In this document: positions 1-22,417 of the stretch, piece by piece
Layout of the letters: each line of letters starts with the position of its first letter
Numbering within the stretch: position 1 is the first letter of the stretch
Source: Streptomyces sp. HD
Lineage (GTDB): Bacteria > Actinomycetota > Actinomycetes > Streptomycetales > Streptomycetaceae
Reading direction: 5' to 3'
DNA length: 43,383 bases
Assembly: GCF_028369295.1 (NCBI RefSeq)
Contig: NZ_JAQMYP010000068.1
Coordinates: 1-43,383 of the forward strand
Notes under the pieces: model-generated
What the model was told of the DNA's origin: nothing
Database searches by the model: none
The model's input: the letters and a program-made list of their open reading frames with translations, nothing else
Program-made: the position numbers and the translations under genes

Positions 1-15
1 TTAATTTTATTATAA
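1..15. other. AT-only contig-end sequence, probably not native
   Basis: The first 15 bases contain only A and T, next to DNA of very high GC content. On the minus strand they supply the last leucine codon (TTA, the rarest codon in Streptomyces) and tandem TAA stop codons for the first gene. A linker, adapter or assembly artefact is the likeliest reading, so the C-terminus of the first gene may be artificial. Confidence 0.6.
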
Positions 16-1497
16 GACGGGCGTCTCGGCCGACGCGGCGGCCACCCGCGAGCGGCGCCGCCGCTGCGGCAGACCACCGGCTTCGCGCGCAGCGTGATGC
101 CCGGACGCAGTGCCTGAGGCGTCGTGATCGTGTTCGGCCCCGTACCCGTGCGAGGTGCCGGACGCCTCGCCCCGGGAGCCGACGGATGACTCACCCCGGC
201 GGCCGACGGCCGCCGTGTCCTGCGGGCCGGCGGCTGTCTCGTCCCCGGCCTGCACGGGCGCCTCGCCCCGGGACCCGACGGGAGCCTCGCCCCTGGCGTC
301 GACGTGTGCCTCGCCCCGGAACTCGACGCGTGTCTCGTCCCTGGCTTCGACGGCTGCCTCGTCCCCGGTCCCGGCGAGTGATTCGCTCCCGGTCCCGGCG
401 GGTGGTGCGTCGTCCCGGGAGGCCCTGCGCGTGGAGCGCGGCGCGCTGGCGGCGGGTGGGCGTTCGGCGGAGTCGATGTGGCTGAGCAGGTGGCTCTCGA
501 CCCGCAGGACCGCCCGCACCCCGCCGTACGGCGACGGCGACGACACGTCCACGCTCAGGTCGAACTGCCGGGTCAGCTGCCCGATCGCGGCGAACCCCAT
601 GCGCGGCGGATCGCCCAGCTCGGTGAGCAGGATCGGCTCGGAACCCGCCACCAGCCGCTGCGCGCGGGCGCGTTCGTCCTGGGTCATGCCCAGACCGGCG
701 TCGTCGACCGTGACGCAGACGCCGTGATGGACCTGCTCCAGGTTGACCACGACGTCGGTGTCCGGCGCGGAGTGCCGAAGGGCGTTGTCGAGGAGCTCGG
801 CGACGATGATCGCGACCGGCTCGACGGCATGCGACACCAGCCCGGTGCCCGCCGCGAGATGGTTGTGCACCCGGATCCGGTGATAGCCCGCGAGCCGAGC
901 CTGGCCGCCGGTCACCGCGTCCACCAGATGCGACTCCTCGCGGGCCAGCCCGACCCACGCCCCGCACACCACGGCGGCGACCTGGGCACGCCGCAGCGAC
1001 TGCTCGTTCTCGTGGTCGAGCCGGAACAGGGTCTGTGCCAACTCGGGGTCGTCGTACTTCTGTTGAAGTCCGCGCAAAGCGTCCTGCAGCCGGTACAGGG
1101 CCGCCTGGATCTCGCGTGTCACCCCGCGCATGCCGGCCTGTGCGGCCGCGTCGATCCGCGTGCGCTGGGTGGCCAGCTCGGTGCGCAGCCCGACCAGGAC
1201 ATGCTCCAGTGCCACGGCCGACGGTGACCCCGCGGTCCGCGGGTCCAGCGGACCGGGCACGGTGACATGCGGGTGCGCCAATTGCCGGGCCGCGGCCGGG
1301 ACACGCCGTGCCGCCAGATGCTCCACCTCGGCCGTGAACGCCTTGACCGCGCCGTCGAGTTGGTGGCGCAACGCGGCGATCTCGGCGCGCTGCCGCGCTT
1401 GTTGCCGCTGAGCGCGCAGCAGCCCGCCGCCCAGGGCGAGCGCGGACAGCATGCCGACGGCGAGCCCGCCGGTCGCCAGGTCCGGTAGTTCGATCAT
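10..1497 (-). CDS. Sensor-histidine-kinase-like ATPase (CvnA-like), membrane anchored
   Basis: About 495 residues from the ATG at 1497. One hydrophobic segment (about residues 8-27) anchors it with no obvious extracellular sensor domain. A coiled stretch follows, then a DHp-like segment with RLDHENEQSLRR and a HATPase_c domain with an N box (ELLDNALRHS) and a G1 box (DDAGLGMT). The layout resembles the kinase-like ATPases of Streptomyces conservons (CvnA type), but no CvnB, CvnC or CvnD partner is visible. The C-terminal ~150 residues are a low-complexity tail of degenerate RGEAxV/DETxV units of about 8-10 residues. The start at 1497 places the anchor at the N-terminus and has GGGA upstream; ATGs at 1554 and 1590 in the same frame are alternatives and would add a non-conserved extension. 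The stop lies in the suspect AT-only end, so the true C-terminus is uncertain. The signal it senses is unknown. Confidence 0.75.
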   Translation of the reverse strand: MIELPDLATGGLAVGMLSALALGGGLLRAQRQQARQRAEIAALRHQLDGAVKAFTAEVEHLAARRVPAAARQLAHPHVTVPGPLDPRTAGSPSAVALEHVLVGLRTELATQRTRIDAAAQAGMRGVTREIQAALYRLQDALRGLQQKYDDPELAQTLFRLDHENEQSLRRAQVAAVVCGAWVGLAREESHLVDAVTGGQARLAGYHRIRVHNHLAAGTGLVSHAVEPVAIIVAELLDNALRHSAPDTDVVVNLEQVHHGVCVTVDDAGLGMTQDERARAQRLVAGSEPILLTELGDPPRMGFAAIGQLTRQFDLSVDVSSPSPYGGVRAVLRVESHLLSHIDSAERPPAASAPRSTRRASRDDAPPAGTGSESLAGTGDEAAVEARDETRVEFRGEAHVDARGEAPVGSRGEAPVQAGDETAAGPQDTAAVGRRGESSVGSRGEASGTSHGYGAEHDHDASGTASGHHAAREAGGLPQRRRRSRVAAASAETPVL

Positions 1498-2045
1498 CGA
1501 GTCGGTTTCCCAGGTCGGTTCGGGGGCGTTCGGGCAGGGCTGTGCCAGAGCCATGGGACGAGGCGCTCGGAGCACAGTACACACCGTCATCGATCGATCT
1601 CGCACGGTCGGCGGACACTTCGATTCGAAACTGCCGGACTCTGCTCGCTTCTGCGTCAACTGTCGGAAATGGCGTACAGCAAGCGGGAGTTGGGGTGATT
1701 GCGTGACTCCGGGAACGCGTGGCCCGGTATCGGGAGTTATGGCGTCCCGGTGTACGGCACTTGCTTCGTCAACCACCTTTTGGACACGTAGGGTTTACTT
1801 TTGTTCGGCCCGTCGGACCGTACGGAGTTGCTATGGTGTTACTCGCCGGTAGCAAACTGGACGAGGGCGCGGAGTGTCGGCCGACCAGCGCCACGACTCG
1901 ACCGGTGCCGCAACTTCTCGGCGGGTCGTCGAGAGGGCAGGTCCGGCAAGGGGGCCGGATCGACCGAGGCGTCCGCGCGTCCGCCTGACGCGCCCCTCGA
2001 ACTCCACTTCCTCGCCCACCGATCCAGACAGGTGAGACTCGCAAC
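1498..2045. other. 548-bp intergenic region upstream of the polyketide cluster
   Basis: It lies between the divergent kinase-like gene and the acyl-AMP ligase gene. I see no convincing gene; the short frames in it have no recognisable domain or ribosome binding site. The segment around 1775-1860 is the least GC-rich and holds the probable promoter and operator described separately. AGGTGA at about 2029-2034 is the ribosome binding site for the ATG at 2046. Confidence 0.5.
1828..1855 (+). promoter_or_regulatory. Putative promoter with operator-like palindrome for the cluster
   Basis: TTGCTA (1828-1833) and TAGCAA (1850-1855) form a 6-bp inverted repeat 16 bp apart and could also act as -35 and -10 boxes. 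Inside the spacer lies GTTACTCGCCGGTA (1838-1851), a partly palindromic sequence of the kind bound by TetR-family repressors. A 12-of-14 match in the opposite orientation sits at 21331-21344, at the other end of the cluster. The leader to the ATG at 2046 would be about 185 nt. Confidence 0.4.
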
Positions 2046-3806
2046 ATGGTTCGTTCCCTGGTCGATCTGCTGACCGAGCACGCCTCGCACCACCCCGACC
2101 GAACCGCCTACCGCTACCTCGTCTCCGGCGACACCGACGGTGAGATCCAGGAAATCTCGTACGGCCGTCTCGCCGACCGCGCCCGGGCCATCGCGGCCTG
2201 GCTGCAGGAACGCGGCCTGGCCGGTGCCCGCGCCGTGCTGCTCTACCCGCCCGGCCCCGAGTTCATCAGCGGCTACCTGGGCTGCCTGGCGGCCGGTGTG
2301 GTCGCCGTACCGGGCGTCCCTCCGCAGGGCCGCGCGCAGAACCACCGTGCCCTGATACGGATGAAGCGCCTCGTCGCCGACGCCGAGGCCAAGGTGATCC
2401 TGGGCGGCCGCGAGGTGATCACGGCCCTGTCCGGCATGGCCGAGCACCTGCCCGAGCTCGCCGACATCACCCGCGTCGCCACCGAGGACATCCCCGACGA
2501 GGCCGCCGCCTCCTGGCGAGAGCCCGACCTCACCGCCGACTCGGTCGCCTTCCTCCAGTACACCTCCGGCTCCACCTCCGCCCCGCGCGGCGTGATGGTC
2601 ACCCACGGAAACCTGCTGGACAACGAACGGGTCATCACCGAGCGCATGGGCCACACGCCGGACGCCATCGCGGAGCACGGCCACGAGATGTTCGTCAGCT
2701 GGCTGCCCGTCTACCACGACATGGGCCTCATAGGTCCCGTTCTCAACACCGTCTACCTCGGCGTGACCGCCACCCTCTTCTCCCCCCTGCACTTCCTGCA
2801 GCAACCCCAGCGCTGGCTGACCGCGATCAGCCGCTACCGCCCGCACACCAGCGGCGGCCCCAACTTCGCCTACGAACTCTGCCTCAAGCACGCCGGGCCC
2901 CGGCTGCTCGACGAACTCGACCTCTCCAGCTGGAAGGTCGCCTTCAACGGCGCCGAACCGGTACGCGCCGCCACCCTGCGACGCTTCGCCGACACCTTCG
3001 CCCCGGCCGGCTTCCGCCACCAGGCCCTCTACCCCTGCTACGGCCTGGCCGAGGCCACCCTCATGGTCACCGGCAGCACCGTCCACACCCCGCCGACCCT
3101 GCTCCAGGCCGCCGAAACCGGCCCGCACGCCGGCCAGTCCGACGCCGCCGCCGTCAGCTCCGGCCGCCCGGGCCCCGATGTCACCGTCGCCATCGCCGAC
3201 CCGGAGCGGTGCGAGGAACTCCCCGAGGGCGAGACCGGCGAGATCTGGGTGCGCGGCGCGAGCGTCGCCAAGGGCTACTGGCGCAACGCCCTCGCCACCC
3301 GCGACACCTTCCGCGCCACCCTGACCGGCCACGACGGCCGCTTCCTGCGCACCGGTGACCTCGGATTCCTGCGCGACGGCGAGCTGTTCGTCACCGGTCG
3401 CCTCAAGGACCTCATCGTCATCGACGGACGCAACCACTACCCACAGGACCTGGAGCTGACCGCCGAGATGGCCCACCCGGCCCTGCGCCCCGGCTGCACC
3501 GCCGCGTTCTCCGTGGACGGCGAGGCGACGGACGACGGGGAGCCCAGGGGTGACGGGGCGGCCGACGGTGAACAGGCCGTCGTCGTCGCCGAGATCGCCA
3601 TGGACGCGGTGTCCGAGGCGGAGAAGATCATCGATGTCATCCGCAGCGGGACCGGCGAGGCCCACGGCCTGTCGCTGCGCGACGTGGTCCTGGTCCGGCC
3701 CGGCACCATCCCCAAGACGTCCAGCGGCAAGATCCAGCGCCACGCCACGCGGGCGGCCTACCTGAACGGCACCCTCGACGTCGTCGACGCGCCCGCCCCG
3801 AGCTGA
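2046..3806 (+). CDS. Fatty acyl-AMP ligase (FAAL) for loading the polyketide synthase
   Basis: 586 residues, the usual FAAL length. It should activate a fatty acid with ATP to an acyl-adenylate and pass it to an ACP, not to CoA. Visible adenylate-forming motifs are YTSGSTSAPRG (from Y172), CYGLAEATL, RTGDLGFLRDGELFVTGRLKD and PKTSSGKIQR, with the catalytic lysine at K562. The hinge sequence RLKDLIVIDGRNHYPQDLE is typical of FAALs. ATG 2046 is preceded by AGGTGA at about 2029-2034. The next gene, 128 bp downstream on the same strand, begins with an ACP of the type that receives chains from FAALs, so this is the starter-loading enzyme of that line. Chain-length preference cannot be read from the sequence. 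Confidence 0.93.
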   Translation: MVRSLVDLLTEHASHHPDRTAYRYLVSGDTDGEIQEISYGRLADRARAIAAWLQERGLAGARAVLLYPPGPEFISGYLGCLAAGVVAVPGVPPQGRAQNHRALIRMKRLVADAEAKVILGGREVITALSGMAEHLPELADITRVATEDIPDEAAASWREPDLTADSVAFLQYTSGSTSAPRGVMVTHGNLLDNERVITERMGHTPDAIAEHGHEMFVSWLPVYHDMGLIGPVLNTVYLGVTATLFSPLHFLQQPQRWLTAISRYRPHTSGGPNFAYELCLKHAGPRLLDELDLSSWKVAFNGAEPVRAATLRRFADTFAPAGFRHQALYPCYGLAEATLMVTGSTVHTPPTLLQAAETGPHAGQSDAAAVSSGRPGPDVTVAIADPERCEELPEGETGEIWVRGASVAKGYWRNALATRDTFRATLTGHDGRFLRTGDLGFLRDGELFVTGRLKDLIVIDGRNHYPQDLELTAEMAHPALRPGCTAAFSVDGEATDDGEPRGDGAADGEQAVVVAEIAMDAVSEAEKIIDVIRSGTGEAHGLSLRDVVLVRPGTIPKTSSGKIQRHATRAAYLNGTLDVVDAPAPS

Positions 3807-3884
3807 CCCCGCCCGGACCGCTGTCGTACCCGGCGCGCCGGCGCCGCGGCGGCCGCAGCAGCCGTACCGACACCCGCGCCCCGC

Positions 3885-3898
3885 GGGCCGTACGGCCC
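3885..3898. repeat. 14-bp perfect palindrome in the FAAL-PKS spacer
   Basis: GGGCCGTACGGCCC is perfectly self-complementary and lies in the 128-bp spacer between the ligase and the synthase. The spacer is rich in GC hairpins. It could tune readthrough or be chance; no U-tract follows, so I do not call it a terminator. Confidence 0.3.
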
Positions 3899-3934
3899 CA
3901 GCCCATGCCCGAATCCACGAGGACACCTGTCTAG

Positions 3935-17770
<13,836 letters not shown>

Positions 17771-17796
17771 CGGCGCCGGGGCGGTGCCGAGCACGT

Positions 17797-17829
17797 GCGG
17801 ACAAGCAGCGATGAGCGGACAAGCAGCGA
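17797..17829 (+). repeat. Two 15-bp direct repeats before the reductase gene
   Basis: GCGGACAAGCAGCGA occurs at 17797-17811 and 17815-17829, a period of 18 bp, in the 92-bp spacer between the PKS stop and the reductase start. It looks like a local duplication. No function is evident. Confidence 0.5.
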
Positions 17830-17862
17830 CGAAAGGACAGGGCAACACCGTGAAGGGCTCTC

Positions 17863-20160
17863 ATGCGTGACGTGAACGACAACGGGTCGGCAGCCGCCGA
17901 CCAGCGGGAGACCGCGGAGGCGATCGAGCGCGGCGGCATCGGCCTGACCGTGACCGACCTGCTGGCCAGGGTCACGGGGCCGGCCGAGCCGGCCGAGCGG
18001 CCGCGTGACCTCGGCGGACTCGCCGCGGCCATCGCGGCCTTGGCGGGCCGTTACGTCCCCGCGGGACAACTGGCGCCCGACGCCGACTTCTTCGACGCCG
18101 GGGGCACCTCCGTGAGCGCCGTGGAACTCGTCTCGGCGCTGGAGCAGGAGCTGGGCATGTCGGTCGACCTGGACGAGGTGTTCGCCGACGCCCGGCCGGT
18201 CGCCCTGGCCAGGCGCGGGCTGAACAGCGCGCAAGCCGCGACGGTCGTACCGGAAACGGCTGCTCCTACGGCACTTGAGGCTCCGCCGACGGCCGCCCCG
18301 CGCCGCGTCGCCACGCCGCCGGACTCCACGGCCCGCCCCGAGGACCTCACCCAGATCCTCGCCGACCTCGCCCTCGCCGACCGCCTCCCCTTCACCGCCG
18401 CGCCCGACCCCCTCCCACCCCGCCGCATCCTGCTGACCGGGGCCACCGGCTTCCTCGGCAGTCACATGCTCCTGGACCTGCTGCGCCACAGCGACGCCCA
18501 CGTCACCTGCCTGGTCCGGGCCACCGACGAGGAAGCGGCCACCGCCCGGCTCGGCGAGGCACTCAAGGGGTATGCGCTGCCCTGGTCGTCGGAGGTCCGC
18601 CGCCGCATCACCGTGCTCCCCGGCGACATCCGCGACCCCCACCTGGGCCTGTCCGACGATCTCTGGAACACCCTCGCCCACGAACTGGACAGCGTCGTCT
18701 CGGTCGCGGCCGCCGTGGACTTCCTGCGCGGCTACCAGTCACTGCGCGCCGGCAACGTCCTCGGCGCCCTCACCCTCGCCGAACTCGCCGCGACGGGCCG
18801 CCCCAAGCCGCTGCACCACATCTCCTCCATCGCCGTCTTCAACGAGGTCGGCATCCCCTCCATGGGCGAGGACGACCCCCTCGCCCACATCGACCGCCTC
18901 GTCGCCGGCTACGACCAGACCAAGTGGGCCGCGGAAGTCGCCCTGCGCCGCGCCCGCGACCACGGACTGGTCGTCACGGCCCTGCGTCCCGGCGGCATCG
19001 GCGGCCACACGAAGACCGGCGCCTACAACGCCCAGGACCTCAGCAGCGGCCTCATCTCGGCCTTCGGCCGCTTCCGCACCGTCCCCGCCTTCCGCCATCT
19101 CAACGCCGCCCCCGTCGACTGGGTCAGCCGCGTCGCCGTCGCCGCCATCTGCGAACCCGACGCCTGGGGCTTCGACTACAACCTCACCGGGGTGTCCAAC
19201 ACCCTCGACGACGTCGTACGCGACATGGCCCTGGGCGGCATGCACGTCCGCGTCCAGGACTGGGACGAGTGGCGCACCGACGCCCTGGCCCGACTGGAGG
19301 CCGACCCGGTCCCCGAACTGGGCTTCCTCACCCGCGTGTTGCAGAGCCCGACGGCCCTGAAGCTGTGCGAGGCCACCCTGAAGGGCCCGGCCGCCACGGC
19401 CGACCGCACCACGGCACTCGTAGCGGCCCTCGGTCTCACACCCGCGGCTCGCTATGACGCCCGCGCCCAGCTGAAGACGTTCGAACGCCTCGCGCACGAC
19501 GGCCTGGCCCGGCTGCCGCACAAGGACGACCAGCCCTACCTGTGGTTCACCGAGACCACCGAAGGCAGCGTCGGCCCCGTCGGAGCCACCCCCGACACCC
19601 CGTGCTCCATGTCCCTCACCCTCTCCGTCGCGGGCATGCACCAGCTGGTCACGGACCGCCGCATCGACGTCCGAGGCGAGGTCACCTGCCCGGCCCTGCA
19701 CCCCGAGCCCCTGACCGTGGAACGCGGCGACATCTGGATCCGCCCCGAGGAAGGCATCCCGCACCGGCACGGCCTGCGTCACCAGCTCCTGCGCTATCGG
19801 CTTGAGTTGACCGGCCCCGACGGTGGCCGCTGGTGGCTGGAGGGCCACAAGTACGCCCGCGCCCGCCGCGACCTCTGGCGCCAGACCCGCGCCCTGACCG
19901 TGGAACTCGGCCGCGAGGGCGAACCCGCGAGCCTGGCGGGCGAGGTCGTCGTCCCCGCCGACTCCTACGTACGCGACCAGATCGACGGCATCAAGGTCGA
20001 CCCGCGCCTCACCAGCCAGGAGAAGCGCGCCGCCAAGCTCGCCTGGCTCGCCTGGTTCGGCCTGGAGATGGGCCGCGGCCTGCTCGGCCCCTTCGCCCGG
20101 GCCACCGCGGACCTGCTCGACCTGCGCCGCACCCAGACCCCCACGGAGCACCACCGATGA
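17863..20160 (+). CDS. ACP-thioester reductase with C-terminal lipocalin-like domain
   Basis: 765 residues. An ACP (about 45-105) has GGTSVSAVE with phosphopantetheine serine S83. A Thr-Ala-Pro-rich linker leads to an SDR-type thioester reductase (about 185-540) with GATGFLG (193-199) and YDQTK (Y350, K354). Such domains use NADPH to release a chain from its ACP as aldehyde or alcohol. The last ~180 residues (from about 583: MSLTLSVAG..., ...WWLEGHKYARARRDLW...) resemble the lipocalin-like domain that sits between GMC oxidoreductase and hydrolase domains in some actinobacterial sterol-oxidase-like proteins; I know of no standard reductase with it. ATG 17863 has AAGGG six bases upstream. Its stop overlaps the next start (ATGA), so the two are probably translationally coupled. 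The ACP is the natural acceptor for the glyceryl unit from FkbH. Confidence 0.88.
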   Translation: MRDVNDNGSAAADQRETAEAIERGGIGLTVTDLLARVTGPAEPAERPRDLGGLAAAIAALAGRYVPAGQLAPDADFFDAGGTSVSAVELVSALEQELGMSVDLDEVFADARPVALARRGLNSAQAATVVPETAAPTALEAPPTAAPRRVATPPDSTARPEDLTQILADLALADRLPFTAAPDPLPPRRILLTGATGFLGSHMLLDLLRHSDAHVTCLVRATDEEAATARLGEALKGYALPWSSEVRRRITVLPGDIRDPHLGLSDDLWNTLAHELDSVVSVAAAVDFLRGYQSLRAGNVLGALTLAELAATGRPKPLHHISSIAVFNEVGIPSMGEDDPLAHIDRLVAGYDQTKWAAEVALRRARDHGLVVTALRPGGIGGHTKTGAYNAQDLSSGLISAFGRFRTVPAFRHLNAAPVDWVSRVAVAAICEPDAWGFDYNLTGVSNTLDDVVRDMALGGMHVRVQDWDEWRTDALARLEADPVPELGFLTRVLQSPTALKLCEATLKGPAATADRTTALVAALGLTPAARYDARAQLKTFERLAHDGLARLPHKDDQPYLWFTETTEGSVGPVGATPDTPCSMSLTLSVAGMHQLVTDRRIDVRGEVTCPALHPEPLTVERGDIWIRPEEGIPHRHGLRHQLLRYRLELTGPDGGRWWLEGHKYARARRDLWRQTRALTVELGREGEPASLAGEVVVPADSYVRDQIDGIKVDPRLTSQEKRAAKLAWLAWFGLEMGRGLLGPFARATADLLDLRRTQTPTEHHR

Positions 20161-21305
20161 TCTTCCGCGCCACGAACCCCAGGACCACCGCCCGGCCCGC
20201 CCTGCGCAGGGTCAGGACCACCACCACCCTGCGCCCCCTCCACCACCGCCTCGACCCGGCGAAGGTCGAGGAGATCCCGTTCACGGCCGGTGACGGCGTA
20301 CGCCTCGGCCTGACCCGCATCGATCCCGGCACCCGCGACCGCGACCGCCCCGCCGTCCTGCTCCTGCACGGACACACCGCGTCCGCCGACATGTTCCTGC
20401 TGCCCGAGACCCGCAACCTGGTCGACGTCCTCCTCGACGACGGCTACGAGCCCTGGCTGCTCGACTGGCGGGGCAGCTGCCGACTGCCCTACAACGAGAC
20501 GGGCCGCCGCTACACCTACGACGACGTCGCCCTGTACGACATCCCCGAGGCCGTCCGCCACATCCGCACCCGCATCGGCGACCGCCCCCTGTTCGTCGTC
20601 GCCCACTGCATCGGCTCCCTCACCCTCTCCCTGAGCATGACGGCGGGCCTGGTCCCCGGCCTGGCGGGTGTCGTCTCCCAGGGCGTCTTCCTCACCCCCA
20701 AGCTCGCGGGCCGCACCTCGCTGCGCATGACGCTGGCCGGGGAACTCCTCAAGTCCCGTATCGACCACATCCCCGTCGACTTCCGCAAGGTCGGCCTGCG
20801 GTCGAAGTACACCCCCCTGTTCGCCCTGGCCTCCCGCAAGGCGCACTGTCCGGACCCCACCTGCCAGATCCTGCACAACTCGGCCTGGGGGACCGGCGCC
20901 TCGCTCTTCGTCCACGAGCATCTGACCGACACCACCCACCAGCGCCTCGCCGAACTCCTCGGCCCCGCCCCGCTGTGGATCCTGCCGCACCTGCGCCGCA
21001 TCGAACTGGCCCGCACCGTGGTCCGCTGGCACGACGGCGACCACCGCTACCGGGCCCTCCCGCAGAACGCCCTCGACGCAGCCGCCGCCATCGACACCCC
21101 GGTCCTGCTCCTGTCCGGCAGCGAGAACGGTCTCTGGCTCGACTCCCAGCAGCTGTGCCGCGACGTCCTCGCCCACCGCCAGCCCCAACTGGACGTCAGG
21201 TACACCGAGATACCGGGCTACGGCCACCTCGACACGTTCCTCGGCCGGGGCGCCGCCCTCGACGTCTTCGGGCACATCCTCGACTTCCTGGGCGAACGCC
21301 GGTGA
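20157..21305 (+). CDS. Alpha/beta hydrolase-fold protein with Cys nucleophile elbow
   Basis: 382 residues, start overlapping the reductase stop by 4 bp (ATGA). Fold signatures: LLLHGHTAS, YEPWLLDWRGS, the elbow AHCIGSL with C151 where lipases have serine (GxSxG), and GYGHLD with H357 as the likely base. It resembles the C-terminal hydrolase module of actinobacterial GMC oxidoreductase fusions (HCQGS elbow), the same fusions that contain the lipocalin-like domain now found on the reductase. A cysteine nucleophile is also used by PHA synthases, so acyl transfer or thioester chemistry on the released product is possible. No signal peptide is evident; the N-terminus is basic and Thr-rich. Its substrate is inferred from position only. 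Confidence 0.85.
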   Translation: MIFRATNPRTTARPALRRVRTTTTLRPLHHRLDPAKVEEIPFTAGDGVRLGLTRIDPGTRDRDRPAVLLLHGHTASADMFLLPETRNLVDVLLDDGYEPWLLDWRGSCRLPYNETGRRYTYDDVALYDIPEAVRHIRTRIGDRPLFVVAHCIGSLTLSLSMTAGLVPGLAGVVSQGVFLTPKLAGRTSLRMTLAGELLKSRIDHIPVDFRKVGLRSKYTPLFALASRKAHCPDPTCQILHNSAWGTGASLFVHEHLTDTTHQRLAELLGPAPLWILPHLRRIELARTVVRWHDGDHRYRALPQNALDAAAAIDTPVLLLSGSENGLWLDSQQLCRDVLAHRQPQLDVRYTEIPGYGHLDTFLGRGAALDVFGHILDFLGERR

Positions 21306-21330
21306 CGGCAGCCGGTGCGGCCGGATACCG

Positions 21331-21344
21331 TACCGGTCAGTAAC
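21331..21344 (+). promoter_or_regulatory. Operator-like site matching the one before the FAAL gene
   Basis: TACCGGTCAGTAAC is the reverse complement of GTTACTGACCGGTA and matches GTTACTCGCCGGTA at 1838-1851 in 12 of 14 positions. It lies 27 bp before the ATG of the second hydrolase and 25 bp after the stop of the first. The pair suggests one regulator acting at both ends of the cluster; no regulator gene is next to it. Confidence 0.4.
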
Positions 21345-21371
21345 CACGGAATGCACTCCAGGAGGCCACCC

Positions 21372-22151
21372 ATGCCGCAGCTCGAAGTCGACGGCGCAGC
21401 GCTGACGTACGACGACGCGGGCCCGCGCGACGGCGACGGTGTGCCCCTGGTGTTCGTCCACGGCTGGACGGCCGACCGGCACCGCTGGGACCACCAGATG
21501 GCCCACTTCTCCGAGCAGCGGCGGGTCGTCCGGCTCGACCTGCGCGGGCACGGGGAGAGCACCGGGGCGGGAGTACGGACGGTCGACGCCCTGGCGGCGG
21601 ACGTCCTCGCCCTCCTCGACCACCTCAAGATCGAGCGGTTCGTGATCGTCGGCCACTCCATGGGCGGCATGATCGCCCAGACCATCGCCCTCTCCCACCC
21701 GGAGCGGGTCGAGCGCATGGTGCTGGTGAACTCCATCGCCAAGATGGCCTTCAGTCGCGGCCGGGCCCTGCTGATGTCCGCCTCGACCCTCGCACCGTTC
21801 AAGCTGTTCGTCGCCGCGAACATCCAGCGCGCCTTCGCCCCCGGACACCCGCGCGAGGAGATCCGCGAGTACATCCGTGCCTCCGCCGACACACCCCGAG
21901 ACGTCGTCATGACGCTGTACGGCGCCATGCGGGCCTTCGACGTGCTGGACAGGGTCGCCGAGATACGGACGCCGACCCTGATGGTGCACGGCTACCACGA
22001 CATCCAGCTCCCGGTCTCCCAGATGCTGCGGATGGCCAGGGCCTACCCGGACGCGGTGATCCGCATCGTGGACGCCGGCCATGAGCTGCCGGTGGAGAAG
22101 CCCGCCGAACTGACGACGGCGCTCGACCGCTTCCTCACCGACCATGGGTGA
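21372..22151 (+). CDS. Alpha/beta hydrolase with Ser-His active site
   Basis: 259 residues. The ATG at 21372 has a perfect AGGAGG at 21360-21365, so the in-frame GTG at 21315 and ATG at 21351 are rejected. Motifs: FVHGWTAD (oxyanion region), GHSMGG with nucleophile S96, LMVHGYHDIQLPV, and AGHELP with H237. It is a typical soluble esterase, thioesterase or peroxidase-like hydrolase of 250-270 residues. It lies 66 bp after the first hydrolase and shares the strand, and a putative operator lies between, so it may be the last cluster gene or a separately transcribed one. A proofreading or product-hydrolysing role is possible but not shown. Confidence 0.85.
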   Translation: MPQLEVDGAALTYDDAGPRDGDGVPLVFVHGWTADRHRWDHQMAHFSEQRRVVRLDLRGHGESTGAGVRTVDALAADVLALLDHLKIERFVIVGHSMGGMIAQTIALSHPERVERMVLVNSIAKMAFSRGRALLMSASTLAPFKLFVAANIQRAFAPGHPREEIREYIRASADTPRDVVMTLYGAMRAFDVLDRVAEIRTPTLMVHGYHDIQLPVSQMLRMARAYPDAVIRIVDAGHELPVEKPAELTTALDRFLTDHG

Positions 22152-22183
22152 GCAGTCGTAGAGCCGGGCGAAACTCTCGAACC

Positions 22184-22410
22184 ACCGACAAGTACTCGTG
22201 GCGCCCTGACAGAACGCCCCTGCTGTTCGACGGCAACTACAACAAGAAGCCCGCGTGCAACGCGGTGCCGACCATGCTCGGCGGCTCCTCCGGCGGCGGC
22301 ACGCCGGGGCCCCGCCTGCACGGCCACCTACAGCAAGGCCGGGGAATGGAGTGACCGCTGCAACGGCAAGGTCACCGTCACCGCGGGAAGTTCGGCCGAC
22401 CCACCGGCTC
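22184..22410 (+). pseudogene. Relic of a GH10 xylanase C-terminus with CBM2 start
   Basis: In one frame from 22184 the sequence reads TDKYSWRPDRTPLLFDGNYN followed by KKPACNAVPTMLGGSSGGG, which is the end of a family 10 xylanase catalytic domain and its Gly-Ser linker (usually KKPAYNAV). A frameshift at about 22310 moves the reading to the next frame, which continues from 22314 as ACTATYSKAGEWSDRCNGKV, the beginning of a CBM2 cellulose-binding domain. Both the frameshift and the substituted residues show decay; everything upstream and most of the CBM are missing. The piece lies between the polyketide cluster and the lipoprotein gene and marks an old deletion or insertion boundary. It also fills the 266-bp gap between those genes. 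Confidence 0.75.
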
Positions 22411-22417
22411 CTGCCGC

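Noticed and set aside
1839..3926. Minus-strand frame of 695 codons over the acyl-AMP ligase.
   Set aside because: Shadow of the ligase gene, whose motifs are complete on the plus strand.
17850..17870. A seven-codon GTG frame overlapping the reductase start.
   Set aside because: Could be a leader peptide but its ribosome binding site is far (about 12 bases) and the frame is too short to support.
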